Source: Candidatus Viadribacter manganicus
GTDB taxonomy: Bacteria > Pseudomonadota > Alphaproteobacteria > Caulobacterales > Aquidulcibacteraceae
Direction: 5' to 3'
Assembly: GCF_001679665.1 (NCBI RefSeq)
Contig: NZ_CP013244.1
Coordinates: forward strand, 1,806,980-1,870,979
DNA length: 64,000 nt
In this document: positions 53,079-61,497 of the stretch, piece after piece
How the letters are laid out: every line of letters begins with the position of its first letter
Position numbering within the stretch: the first letter of the stretch is position 1
Position numbers and translations under genes: made by a program
Notes under the pieces: generated by a model
What the model saw: the letters and a program-made list of their open reading frames with translations, nothing else
Told to the model about the DNA's origin: nothing
The model's database searches: none

Positions 53079-54397
53079 ATGTGCGATAGCTTCGTTGCCC
53101 AGCCCCAGCGCACCGCCAATGGCGCGATGCTGTTCGCCAAGAATAGCGATCGCGAACGCAATGAAGCGCAGGCGCTGGAATTGGTGGCGGCGGCAGAGCA
53201 CGCGTCCGATGCGAAGCTCTTATGCACCTACGGCGCACCAATGCGTGCCTGATCAGCCGACCGTGCTGGATGTGGGGCGCGGAAATGGGCGCCAACGAGC
53301 ATGGCGTTGTCATTGGCAATGAGGCGATGCATGCGCTGGTTGCGCCCAGCGAGACGCCGGCGTTGACGGGCATGGACATCTTACGCTTAGGGCTCGAACG
53401 CGCGGCGAGTGCGGCGGAAGCGGTGGAGGTCATGACCTCGCTGCTCGAGGCGCACGGTCAGGGCGGCAATTGCGGCCATCGGCATGAGTTTTTCTATCAA
53501 AACGGCTTTCTGATCGCGGATGGGCGCGAAGCGTTTGTTCTTGAGACTGTCGGACGCTGGTGGGCGGTGGAGCGCGTCAGCGGTGAGCGGGCGCTATCGA
53601 ACGCTTACAGTATCGGGCGCGGCTACGAGCAGATTAGCCGTGATCTGGCGCAGCATGCGCGCGCCAGTGGGTGGCTAGATAGCGATCACCGTTTCGATTT
53701 TGCAGCGCAATTTCTCAATCCGGAGCGAGATGAGGTGAGCTTTGGGCGCGGACGTTGTGCGCGCGGCGGGCAAATCTTGGCGGCGCATAAGGGCAAGCTA
53801 ACGCCGCAGGCGATGATGGCGGTGCTGCGCGATCACGGCGAAGAGGGCCAAGCGCGAGGCTGGACGCCGGAGCAAACCAAGCGGCGTTCGATCTGCATGC
53901 ATGCCGCAGAGGGTGCGCGACGCAGCCAAACGACCGCGTCGTGGGTGAGCGAGTGGACGCCTGATGGCGTGGTGCATTGGGTGACGGCGAGCGCCGCGCC
54001 GTGCCTCAGCATCTTCAAGCCGATCATCCTTGGCGTTGCAGCACCCGATAGCGGCCCTGCTCCGACGGACAAATTCTATCGGCGCGCGCGCTGGTGGCGG
54101 CACGAACTTTGGCACCGGGCCGCGCTCTGCGACTACGCCGAACAGGCCGCGAAGATCGCAGCAGAGCGCGATGGGCTGGGGCTTAAGTTCGCCACCGCGG
54201 TTCGCACGGCGATGAGTTCCACCGATCAGCTCAAAAAAGCCATCGCCGATTGCTGGCGCGAGGCCGACGAGGCTGAAGCCCGCTGGGCTGTGAGCGCGCA
54301 CCACGACGGCTACGCACGCTGCGGCCAGGCCTATGCGGCGTCATGGGCGGAACATGATAAAGTGGGGATGGTGCGCCTACGTGACTCGCGCACATGA
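53079..54397 (+). pseudogene. Peptidase C69/secernin-like dipeptidase, broken by an internal deletion and frameshift
   Basis: The frame from ATG 53079 begins MCDSFVAQPQ, with the family's N-terminal nucleophile Cys2, then MLFAKNSDRERNEAQALEL and LLCTYG, and stops at 53252. The next frame carries the rest of the enzyme: RTNACLISRPCWMWGAEMGANEHGVVIGNE to TGA at 54397 (GNCGHRHEFFYQNGFLIAD, RSICMHAAEG). The junction at about 53229 lacks seven or eight residues usually between CTY and RT (a ~22-base deletion), so the two frames no longer join. A start in the second frame would give a product without the catalytic cysteine. The hairpin at 53050-53072 lies just upstream. Confidence 0.8.
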
Positions 54398-54497
54398 AGA
54401 ATTCTCTGACATTTCTGCGCGTTGCTCCACCGAAGTCGCGCGCGATTTCCCAACGATATCCGCCGGAGCGAGACACTCTCGTAAGCCCTAAGACAAA

Positions 54498-54525
54498 GCG
54501 GCGGGGCCCTTTCGAGTCCCGCCGC
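54498..54525 (-). terminator. Terminator-like hairpin downstream of the PEGA-like lipoprotein gene
   Basis: GCGGCGGG pairs with CCCGCCGC around a 12-base loop. On the minus strand it is followed by TTTGTCTT, which fits a terminator for the gene at 54549-55034. On the plus strand only short T tracts follow. Confidence 0.6.
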
Positions 54526-54548
54526 AATTCTTGTGTGCGAACCTGCTT

Positions 54549-55034
54549 TTAACTTGGCGTCGGAGCGGGCGCCGCGGCCCCATCTGGCGCTGCGGCGGGT
54601 TGCGCCGCTGGCGCATTTTCTGAGGTGAGCGCTGGCGCCACTTCTGCTGGCGCCAAAGCTTCCAAGTGCACGACAAGCGGATTCGGCACGAGGTTCTGAG
54701 TTGCCCCAGAATTGGCGTCAACTGCTGCGCCGATAAGGCCACCAACCAGAACGTTTCCCGCCATGCCCAAACCACCGCCACTCGCGGTCGCGTGCGAGAC
54801 GTTGGCAGTCACTTCTTGATAGCCCTCTTTTCGAATGAGCACCGTGAACTCGGCCTCGCGACTGATCCGGGCGAAGGTGCATGGCGTTGAATTGCATTCT
54901 TGGCCGGTACTCAAGCGCACATAGGCGCCGGACGGAATGGTCTCGACCACGAAGGCCGTAGTGGTGCCGCGGGTGATGGTTGCACAAGAAGCAAGCGCTA
55001 GCGCTGCCGTGAGCGCGACAGAAAGACGAAGCAT
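54549..55034 (-). CDS. PEGA-domain-like lipoprotein
   Basis: The 161-residue product has a lipobox LASC after LTAALALASC and a beta-rich PEGA-type region: FVVETIPSGAYVRLSTGQECNSTPCTFARISREAEFTVLIRKEGYQEV, with two cysteines. A glycine-rich segment (GGGLGMAGNVLVGGLIGAAVD) and a Pro/Ala-rich tail follow. GGGGGG lies six bases before the ATG. PEGA domains are often on the surface; the function is unknown. Confidence 0.8.
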   Translation of the reverse strand: MLRLSVALTAALALASCATITRGTTTAFVVETIPSGAYVRLSTGQECNSTPCTFARISREAEFTVLIRKEGYQEVTANVSHATASGGGLGMAGNVLVGGLIGAAVDANSGATQNLVPNPLVVHLEALAPAEVAPALTSENAPAAQPAAAPDGAAAPAPTPS

Positions 55035-55388
55035 GAAATTCCCCCCATAGATACGCTGACAAAACTAGGGGAACTGCGGTGAACCTGACAAGACGCTAGC
55101 TACCGCATTTGGCTTCGGTGGATCACAAAGTACGCAACGCTCCCCATCGCCCTCCAACGTGGAGCTAGCCCGTGTGCGAAATCGCACACAGCGCCGCTAT
55201 GTAAGATCCACACACCTGGCGCCGCTTCCTTGCTCAGCGGGAGACGCGTCAGATCTCGCAGCTGGCCTTCACTCTCGGGTGCGGTCAATCACTTAGCGCG
55301 TGCAGCAACGTCGTGTTCTCGCGGGAAGCCGCGCCGAAACTTGATCCCCTTAGAGATCGGCGCCAACTCGACGTTTCGCGTGGCGCTC
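55035..55388. other. Gene-poor spacer of 354 bases
   Basis: I see no convincing gene. It holds the upstream region of the PEGA-like lipoprotein at one side. An almost perfect palindrome GTGTGCGA-AA-TCGCACAC at 55172-55189 could be a binding site. A 62-codon minus-strand frame at 55100-55288 has no ribosome-binding site or recognisable sequence. Confidence 0.5.
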
Positions 55389-55616
55389 TTACCGGCCCCC
55401 ATCGTCCCAGACAGGCTCGCCGAGGTTTACTCGCTCGGGTGGCACAAAGGCGCCAACACCGGCCCCTATGATGGCGCCGGGGACCGCGCCGATGCCGCCC
55501 AAGACTGCGCCTGTGCCCGCACCGATTGCGGCGCCTGAGGCAATGCGATCGCCCATTTGCGTGCCGCACGCGCAGAGCATCAGCGAAGCGCCAGCGGCAA
55601 GAGTAAATTTCATCAT
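55389..55616 (-). CDS. Small glycine-zipper lipoprotein
   Basis: The ATG at 55616 has AAGGAG seven bases upstream. The 75-residue product has a lipobox LCAC, then GDRIASGAAIGAGTGAVLGGIG and AVPGAIIGAGVGAFVPP, a glycine zipper as in 17 kDa surface antigen and OmpA-like-linked lipoproteins. It probably lies in the outer or inner membrane. The longer frame upstream has no such start signal. Confidence 0.8.
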   Translation of the reverse strand: MMKFTLAAGASLMLCACGTQMGDRIASGAAIGAGTGAVLGGIGAVPGAIIGAGVGAFVPPERVNLGEPVWDDGGR

Positions 55617-55855
55617 AAGGATTCTCCTTAGTGCGAACGTGGGCCAACTTTGATTGACGGGCCTCCACCGGTGCGTTCGGCGCAGTGCTAATTCATCACG
55701 GTCGCGGATTCTAGCTTTCTTACGCCGCGCAACAGCGGATGACCCGCCTCGCGAGCGCCGCCGCAGAGCTCGTGTCTTGGAGCTTGGCGATCGATCCCAG
55801 GGTGTTAGTCGCCTTCGGAGTCGTTCCAGCGCCCCGTCGTCGCTCGCGAATCGAC

Positions 55856-56467
55856 TTAAGACGCTGGGAGCGACGTTGCGGCGAACTCTGCAAGGCACTC
55901 ATCGGCCATCCGCATGAGCAACTGGTTCATCAGCGCTCCGTTGTTCGCCTCAAGTTCTTCCAACGTGGGTGCGTCGTCGGGCGTTTCTGGCATGGACTTC
56001 CTGCACTCGTACTGGGCAACTGCGCGACCGGTAGCCCCATCGATGATCTGGCTAGGGGTACTGAAGTCGATTCTGAATCGCCCCCAATTTGAGCTGAAAT
56101 AGCGTTGCATCCGCATGTGCGTCTTTACGTCTACATAAAGCAGGTCGGAATTGATCGGGTAGTCAGTGCGTTCCGTCACGGCAGACATATCGCGTCTGTC
56201 GCCTACTGTTTGGATGCCATATCGCGACTGCAGTAAGGCGATCAGCTGCGTTTCAATGTGCGTCGCAGGATCAACCACACCGTGCTCTGAGGCGTAATTG
56301 CGCGCCGCTGAAGCCATAGCTAGCCCACCAATTGCTCCAAAAGCAGCGCTGCTCGCCCGCATAGGCGTCATGCCCGGGGCGGCCTGAGTAACAGCCACCA
56401 GCGTGCGATTTTGATACGCCCACATTCCGGCACTACAAGGCGGCGCACCAAAACGCGCAAAAATCAT
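55856..56467 (-). CDS. Protein of unknown function next to tRNA-Thr
   Basis: A 203-residue protein. It reads MIFARFGAPPCSAGMWAYQN at the start, where homologous-looking proteins would have a lipoprotein signal, so its signal region seems to be missing or replaced. A short glycine/alanine hydrophobic stretch (AAFGAIGGLAMASAARNY) follows, then a mixed alpha/beta domain (IETQLIALLQSRYGIQ, YPINSDLLYVDVKTHMRMQRYF) with a Glu-rich end. The DNA here is less GC-rich than its neighbours. I do not recognise the family. Confidence 0.65.
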   Translation of the reverse strand: MIFARFGAPPCSAGMWAYQNRTLVAVTQAAPGMTPMRASSAAFGAIGGLAMASAARNYASEHGVVDPATHIETQLIALLQSRYGIQTVGDRRDMSAVTERTDYPINSDLLYVDVKTHMRMQRYFSSNWGRFRIDFSTPSQIIDGATGRAVAQYECRKSMPETPDDAPTLEELEANNGALMNQLLMRMADECLAEFAATSLPAS

Positions 56468-56538
56468 TACCAATCAATGCATTCGAGACGATTTGCGATG
56501 ACCTGAGACAGTCTGCGAAATTGCTCGAAAGGAGGGAA

Positions 56539-56614
56539 TGGTGCCGCCTACGTGACTCGAACACGTGACCCCCGCATTACGAATGCGGTGCTCTACCGGC
56601 TGAGCTAAGGCGGC
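56539..56614 (-). tRNA. tRNA-Thr (anticodon CGU)
   Basis: A 76-base cloverleaf with encoded CCA. The acceptor stem is GCCGCCT/AGGCGGC, the anticodon arm CCGCA-TTCGTAA-TGCGG gives CGU for ACG codons, and the T arm contains GTTCGAGTC. It lies upstream of the unknown gene at 55856, on the same strand. Confidence 0.97.
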
Positions 56615-56733
56615 GCCGGACGGCGGGCCAGAGGCCGCCGCGGAAGGGCGGTTTCCTACGCGTAGCCGGGCGGAGAGGCAAGGCCGGGCGGCTTTGGCTT
56701 GTAGGATGCGGCGGTCCGCCCCAGAAATTGGCC

Positions 56734-57903
56734 ATGTCCGACCCGGCTTATGTGCCCTCCTCGATCGCCAGAGCGCGAAATATCGCCGATCTGCGCCGCA
56801 TGGCGCGGCGGCGGCTGCCGCGCATGGTGTTCGATTACATCGATGGCGGCGCCGACGATGAGGTTTCTCTAGCGCGGAGCGTTTCGCGGTTTCGTGACCT
56901 CGAGCTCACTTGGGACGCACTGGCCGATGTATCGGAGGTCGATACATCGACAACGATCATGGGCGCGGCGTCCGCGTCGCCATTCTTCATTAGCCCTACG
57001 GCGACATCGCGCCTGTTTCATCCGCGCCAAGGCGAGCTTGCCGTAGCGCGGGCGGCGCACGCAGCGGGTGTGCCGTACGCATGCTCAACCTTGGCGTCGT
57101 CGAGTGTGGAAGATATCGCGGCGGCGAACCCGGGAACGAAGTGGTTCCAGGTTTATGTCTGGCGCGATCGCGCGCTGGTGAAAGAGATGCTGGCGCGCGC
57201 CAAGGCCGCCGGCTTTAGTGCAATTTTGCTGACCGTCGATGTGCCCGTCGCCGGCAATCGCGAGCGCGACGGCGCCAACGACTTCACCATCCCACCCAAG
57301 GTCACTTGGCGCACGGCGACGCAAGCCTTGGCCGCGCCTGGCTATCTTTGGGACCTGATGACCACGCCGGAGATCAGACCGGCAAACTTCGCGCACATAC
57401 GCATTGATGGCGGACTGATCGGCTTCATCAACGCACAATTCGACCGCACCGTGACGTGGAAAGATGCGCAATGGTTGCGCGATAATTGGGATGGCAATCT
57501 TGCCATTAAGGGCATCTCGACGCCGGAAGATGCGCAGCGCTGCATTGGCATCGGGGCCAATGCGGTATGGGTATCGAACCACGGCGGCCGGCAGCTTGAT
57601 ACAGCGCCCGCTACTATCGACATGCTGCCGGGGATCGCAGAAGCCGTTGCAGACAAGGCGGAGATTATTCTCGACGGCGGTGTCCGGCGCGGCAGCGATG
57701 TCGTGAAGGCTTTGGCGCTTGGCGCGAACGCTGTCGCGGTCGGACGCGCCTATCTTTACGGGCTTGGCGCGGGAGGCGAACGCGGCGTGCGGCGCGCGCT
57801 TGAGATCTTGGATAGCGAATTGCGGCGCACGATGGCGCTCTGCGGGCGCGCCCGACTAAGCGGCCTGACGCGCGATCTGATTTTCAAAAAGACCCTGCCC
57901 TGA
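56734..57903 (+). CDS. FMN-dependent alpha-hydroxy-acid oxidoreductase (L-lactate dehydrogenase LldD type)
   Basis: The 389-residue TIM-barrel flavoenzyme has RMARRRLPRMVFDYIDGGADDE, SPTATSRLFHPRQGE, the FMN-binding WFQVYVWRDR, and the active-site His283 with the arginine in VWVSNHGGRQLD, then LDGGVRRGSDVVKALALGA. It oxidises L-lactate or another 2-hydroxy acid to the keto acid. The ATG at 56734 is favoured over TTG at 56728. Confidence 0.9.
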   Translation: MSDPAYVPSSIARARNIADLRRMARRRLPRMVFDYIDGGADDEVSLARSVSRFRDLELTWDALADVSEVDTSTTIMGAASASPFFISPTATSRLFHPRQGELAVARAAHAAGVPYACSTLASSSVEDIAAANPGTKWFQVYVWRDRALVKEMLARAKAAGFSAILLTVDVPVAGNRERDGANDFTIPPKVTWRTATQALAAPGYLWDLMTTPEIRPANFAHIRIDGGLIGFINAQFDRTVTWKDAQWLRDNWDGNLAIKGISTPEDAQRCIGIGANAVWVSNHGGRQLDTAPATIDMLPGIAEAVADKAEIILDGGVRRGSDVVKALALGANAVAVGRAYLYGLGAGGERGVRRALEILDSELRRTMALCGRARLSGLTRDLIFKKTLP

Positions 57904-57914
57904 GGGCAGCGGGA

Positions 57915-59057
57915 CTAGGAAGCAAGCCTCTGCTCGACCTTGTTCTTCACAAACTCAACGCCTTCAACTGTAGTCTCGAAGTCGTGGAGAACCTCGATGG
58001 CCTCGTCTGCTTCCATCATCGGCGTTGCAGCATCTGGGAAGCGGAAACGCCAGAATGAATCGATGTGACGGATGACGCCCACCGCTTCGCCGATGGGAAT
58101 GAACAGCGATGGCGCTTTCAGGAGGAAATTCCGAAACGCGGAAGGCTGACCTTCGGCAAGCGCGGCGAACGCGACGCCATACTCAAGCAAAGTCTCGTCG
58201 ACGCGCTTCAGAGCGAGCTGCATCTTCATCAGAATGTCGCGGCGCGTTTCGGCGAGTTGCTGACGCTCATCGGACGTAGCTTGCGTCACTCGCAAGCCGG
58301 CGAAGCGTGGCTTGAACTCGGCAAGGCCCGGACGGATCTCGTCCATCAGCCACTTGTAATAGAGGAAACCCTTCCAGGCGAAGACACCCTCGATGTATTC
58401 TTCGCCGGAGAGACGCAGCGTTTCGCGAAGCGGATCAAGCGTCTTGGCCGTCTCGTCCGTCATCAATTTATCGGCCAGGCGCTGCGAGAGACCACCGGCG
58501 TCGATACCGCCCGTCGCAAACGCGAGGCTGACGAGCTGGGCGATTTCCTTGCCGACGAACGCGCGCATACGCGTGATGTCGGCTTCGGCGATATCGAAAT
58601 ACGCGCGTGCCGGATGAATCCCCATGTGGCGCAGGCGTTCACGCAACAAGAACGGATCGAATGACGGCAGTGCCGCGAGAGCTTTCAAGAGCTCGGCGTC
58701 AGCGAGCAAATCAGTGTCGTTAGTATAACCGCCAACGGCGTCCTTTAGCAGGCGTTCGAAGCGCAGCTCATTGACCATGAAGCTGATGCCGCCGAGCTCA
58801 AGCTCTTGGGCGGCATACGGCAGAATGACTTTAGTCGCGGTCGTTGTTGGGCGCGTAAAGAGTTCGCGCTCGTGCGGACGAACCACGTGCTTCAAAATCA
58901 ACGCGCGATTGAGGCGCGGATTTCGAAAGAGTGGCTTGTTCTTGTAATCGTCCGTGTCGCAGAAGCGCTCGAAGGCGAGCGCGAGGTTCAGCACGCGCGC
59001 AGTAGAACCGCTGGCGCGGATCAGCGATAAATCGCGTCGGCCGTCTTTCTGACGCAC
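57915..59057 (-). CDS. Large protein of unknown function, probably helical
   Basis: GGAGG lies six bases before the GTG at 59057, which fixes the start. The 380-residue product has no signal peptide or membrane segment and is rich in charged helices, for example LKALAALPSFDPFLLRERLRHMGIHPARAYFDIAEADITRMRAFVGKEIAQL. The order of segments suggests a conserved alphaproteobacterial protein. I do not recognise the family. It is convergent with the lactate-dehydrogenase-like gene. Confidence 0.75.
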   Translation of the reverse strand: MRQKDGRRDLSLIRASGSTARVLNLALAFERFCDTDDYKNKPLFRNPRLNRALILKHVVRPHERELFTRPTTTATKVILPYAAQELELGGISFMVNELRFERLLKDAVGGYTNDTDLLADAELLKALAALPSFDPFLLRERLRHMGIHPARAYFDIAEADITRMRAFVGKEIAQLVSLAFATGGIDAGGLSQRLADKLMTDETAKTLDPLRETLRLSGEEYIEGVFAWKGFLYYKWLMDEIRPGLAEFKPRFAGLRVTQATSDERQQLAETRRDILMKMQLALKRVDETLLEYGVAFAALAEGQPSAFRNFLLKAPSLFIPIGEAVGVIRHIDSFWRFRFPDAATPMMEADEAIEVLHDFETTVEGVEFVKNKVEQRLAS

Positions 59058-59102
59058 GGAAAACCTCCGCTACGCTTTTCCGGCGCCTGCATAAAATTTT
59101 GA

Positions 59103-59699
59103 TTAACCTGGATTCGAATTTGTCGGAAAAGCGCGATCGGGAATTTGATCTGGCGCCACCCCACGCGGCATGACCTTGAGCACCGCACGCCAAAAAATCG
59201 GCAGCATAAGCAAGATGATGCCGAACTTGACCAAGTTCGCGTAAGGCAGCGCATCCAACGGCGTCGGGACAGCCACCAAAACGTACGCGAGCACGCCGAG
59301 GCCCAAGAGCGCGGAAATCAAAAGAAAGAAGTAACGCTTGGGCGTCTCGCCGATCAAAACCCGGCCCTTCGGATGGGTGACGGCCCAGCGCGCAATCGCG
59401 GCGCGGACAAACGGTGTGTAGCTGTCGGAGCGATCTTCGAATTCACGCGCGCCGCAATAATGGACGTTGTCGATGACGATCTTGCGCTCGTCTTTCGGCT
59501 GCAGTTCGAACACGTAGCGCCATGAACAAGCACGCACCGGGTCGTGCAGCAAACGCACGCTGGCGATGTCGGACCAGCGATAGCGTTTGTCGCGGCCAGA
59601 GCCGCCACGCGTCACAAGCGCGTCGTCCTCGACACGCCACTCGCGTTCGCTTCTCGAAATCGCGCCGCCGCGCCTGCGATAGATGACCGGTTCAGCCAT
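59103..59699 (-). CDS. Membrane protein with an N-terminal PH-like domain, function unknown
   Basis: The 198-residue product has a soluble N-terminal half with a PH-like strand pattern ([46 protein letters not shown]) and, in the C-terminal half, two membrane segments ([21 protein letters not shown] and [19 protein letters not shown]). It lies 45 bases upstream of the unknown 380-residue gene on the same strand, so the two may form an operon. No family was recognised. Confidence 0.7.
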   Translation of the reverse strand: MAEPVIYRRRGGAISRSEREWRVEDDALVTRGGSGRDKRYRWSDIASVRLLHDPVRACSWRYVFELQPKDERKIVIDNVHYCGAREFEDRSDSYTPFVRAAIARWAVTHPKGRVLIGETPKRYFFLLISALLGLGVLAYVLVAVPTPLDALPYANLVKFGIILLMLPIFWRAVLKVMPRGVAPDQIPDRAFPTNSNPG

Positions 59700-59896
59700 T
59701 GCCGTCTGCAAAGTGTGCGCTGCCGGCGCTCCAAAGGAGAAGCTGACGCACCCAATAGGAATAATTCAACCGCCAGCAAGCCATCCGGTTTCCACCCGTG
59801 ACATCGGCCGCACCATACGCCAAGCGCGCGAGCCAAGGCTACGTTCGGCGTTAGGTCACGCCGCCGCGTGTTTGTGTCCAGTTTCACAGGAGGGAA

Positions 59897-59973
59897 TGGC
59901 GCACCCGAAGGGATTCGAACCCCCGACCCCTGCCTTCGGAGGGCAGTGCTCTATCCAGCTGAGCTACGGGTGC
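59897..59973 (-). tRNA. tRNA-Arg (anticodon CCG)
   Basis: A 77-base cloverleaf with encoded CCA and discriminator G. The acceptor stem is GCACCCG/CGGGTGC, the anticodon arm CTGCC-CTCCGAA-GGCAG gives CCG for CGG codons and the T arm contains GTTCGAATC. It is the third tRNA on this strand. Confidence 0.97.
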
Positions 59974-60038
59974 GTGCTGGCGCGGGCTAGGCCCGAGCGG
60001 GCGACACCTCTAGCCGAGCTTCTCCGGAAACGCGAGCC

Positions 60039-60557
60039 CTACTCCGCCGGCGGGCGGACGATCCGGCCTTGCAGGTTCGACTGGACCTCGCGGGCGTCGA
60101 ACGCGTCGGCCTGGTTGGCGGGCTTGGCGCCGTTGAACATGGCGATTTCGGCGATGGCCTCGTAACGGGTCACTTCGCGGTACCGCGACGGTTCATCCCA
60201 GAAGGGATCGTACCAAGGCGACCAGCCATAGTGCGGGCGGAACGCGAAATAGGAAAATCCATAGCGATTGCCGAAGCCGTCGCCCTGTAGACGCGAGTGC
60301 TCCTCGGTGTCGCGGGTGACGACAACGAAGTAGTCCTTGCCGTTCTGCAGCGTCACTTCAGCTGCGCGATAGAGAAGGTAGGTCTCGACGGCTTCACGAT
60401 CGGTCAGCGTGTTTCCGCGGAAGGTGATGCGGATGCGGTTGTCCTCGATCCGCTGCTCGCGAAACCCGTAGTCTGCGGTCTCGGTCGGTGCGTAGGGCGT
60501 GGCGGTTGCGCAGGCGGCTAGCAGCCCGGCAAAAGCGGCAAGCGCAAGCATTCGCAT
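60039..60557 (-). CDS. CC0125/CC1285-type lipoprotein
   Basis: The 172-residue product has a signal and lipobox LAAC in [16 protein letters not shown]. The body has an N-terminal strand-rich part ([41 protein letters not shown]) and [10 protein letters not shown], then an aromatic segment ([22 protein letters not shown]), typical of a lipoprotein group named from Caulobacter. GGAG lies nine bases before the chosen ATG (60557). The function is unknown. Confidence 0.85.
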   Translation of the reverse strand: MRMLALAAFAGLLAACATATPYAPTETADYGFREQRIEDNRIRITFRGNTLTDREAVETYLLYRAAEVTLQNGKDYFVVVTRDTEEHSRLQGDGFGNRYGFSYFAFRPHYGWSPWYDPFWDEPSRYREVTRYEAIAEIAMFNGAKPANQADAFDAREVQSNLQGRIVRPPAE

Positions 60558-60654
60558 GCGACTCATCTCCAAATTCGGATCCTGACCACCTTTATGTAGG
60601 CCGATGGGCGGCGGCGCCAATCTCAATCTGGTGATGGTGACCACCGCCGCGGCC

Positions 60655-60918
60655 TTAGTGATGAAGGATAGTCGCGACGTTGTGGACCTTGGCGGGCGCC
60701 AGCTCCTCCCCGGTCGCCAACCGGACCGAATGGATAACCGCCTCGATCTCGGCGCGCCAGAACTCGAGGAACTTATGGATACGAGGATAGGATGGCGCGA
60801 GATCAAGCGTCTGCCAGGTGAAGCTCTGCAGCAACGCCGGATGGTCTGGCATGTAGTAAAGCACCTCGGCCGTCGCTAAGCGCCAGCCCTTCAATCTCAA
60901 AGCGAACTCGGTCTCCAT
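60655..60918 (-). CDS. usg: Usg-family protein
   Basis: The 87-residue protein matches the alphaproteobacterial Usg pattern: FALRLKGWRLATAEVLYYMPDHPALLQSFTWQTLDLAPSYPRIHKFLEFWRAEIEAVIHSVRLA. It is small and cytosolic, often near tryptophan or lipid genes, and its function is unknown. The ATG at 60918 has GGAGG four bases upstream. Confidence 0.88.
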   Translation of the reverse strand: METEFALRLKGWRLATAEVLYYMPDHPALLQSFTWQTLDLAPSYPRIHKFLEFWRAEIEAVIHSVRLATGEELAPAKVHNVATILHH

Positions 60919-61047
60919 GCGGCCTCCGAAAGCAACGCACAGCAAGCTTGCTGTGTGCTCGCTTAATCGAGGCTGAAGCGGTGCGCTTGGGTGGTCAACG
61001 ATCTGCAACTGTTGACGCGAAGATTAGCAACCGCCGCGTATCGCTGC

Positions 61048-61302
61048 TTAGCGGACTTCGCTTTCGAGCGACTTGGCTTCGACCATACGCTGTGAGGCGA
61101 AGTGACACGCGAGATAGCCAAGCATAATCGGCGGCGCGCCAATCGCTGCCGGCACGAACGGCGATCCCTCGCCGGCGCTCAGCGCGATCGCCGTCATGAT
61201 TAAGGTTAGTGGAAAGCCAACGCCTAAAAGGAAGAAGCCGGCAACGGTGAGCAGCTTCGCTTCTGCACGGAGCACAGCAGGATTGGGACGAACAGCGGCC
61301 AT
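61048..61302 (-). CDS. Small two-helix membrane protein
   Basis: The 84-residue product has two hydrophobic segments (LLTVAGFFLLGVGFPLTLIMTAIAL and FVPAAIGAPPIMLGYLACHFA) with an acidic C-terminus. A longer frame begins at 61341 with a GTG-type start. No strong ribosome-binding site is seen for either. The family is not recognised. Confidence 0.55.
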   Translation of the reverse strand: MAAVRPNPAVLRAEAKLLTVAGFFLLGVGFPLTLIMTAIALSAGEGSPFVPAAIGAPPIMLGYLACHFASQRMVEAKSLESEVR

Positions 61303-61442
61303 GAGCCAAAAGCTGCGAAAATCGCGCCACTCGGGAAACACGCAGCGCGCGTGGGGTTAACGTTGCACGCACGCCGCTGGCTCAACGTGTTGTGTTGCAA
61401 GAAAATCGCGGTTTTCATCATCTGACGTTAAGGCGGAGGAAC

Positions 61443-61469
61443 TATAATTATATCTGAGGCGTCCCTCAG
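61443..61469 (+). promoter_or_regulatory. Possible -10 box and leader hairpin of the TrhA gene
   Basis: TATAAT at 61443-61448 has a weak -35-like TCTGAC 16 bases upstream. CTGAGG-CGTC-CCTCAG at 61454-61469 forms a small stem with a four-base loop within the leader. This is the most AT-rich spot between the two genes. The assignment is tentative. Confidence 0.35.
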
Positions 61470-61497
61470 AAGAACTCGAAAGAAGACGCACGCTGGT

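Noticed and set aside
55100..55288. A 62-codon minus-strand frame
   Set aside because: No ribosome-binding site and no recognisable sequence; listed only as part of the gene-poor spacer.
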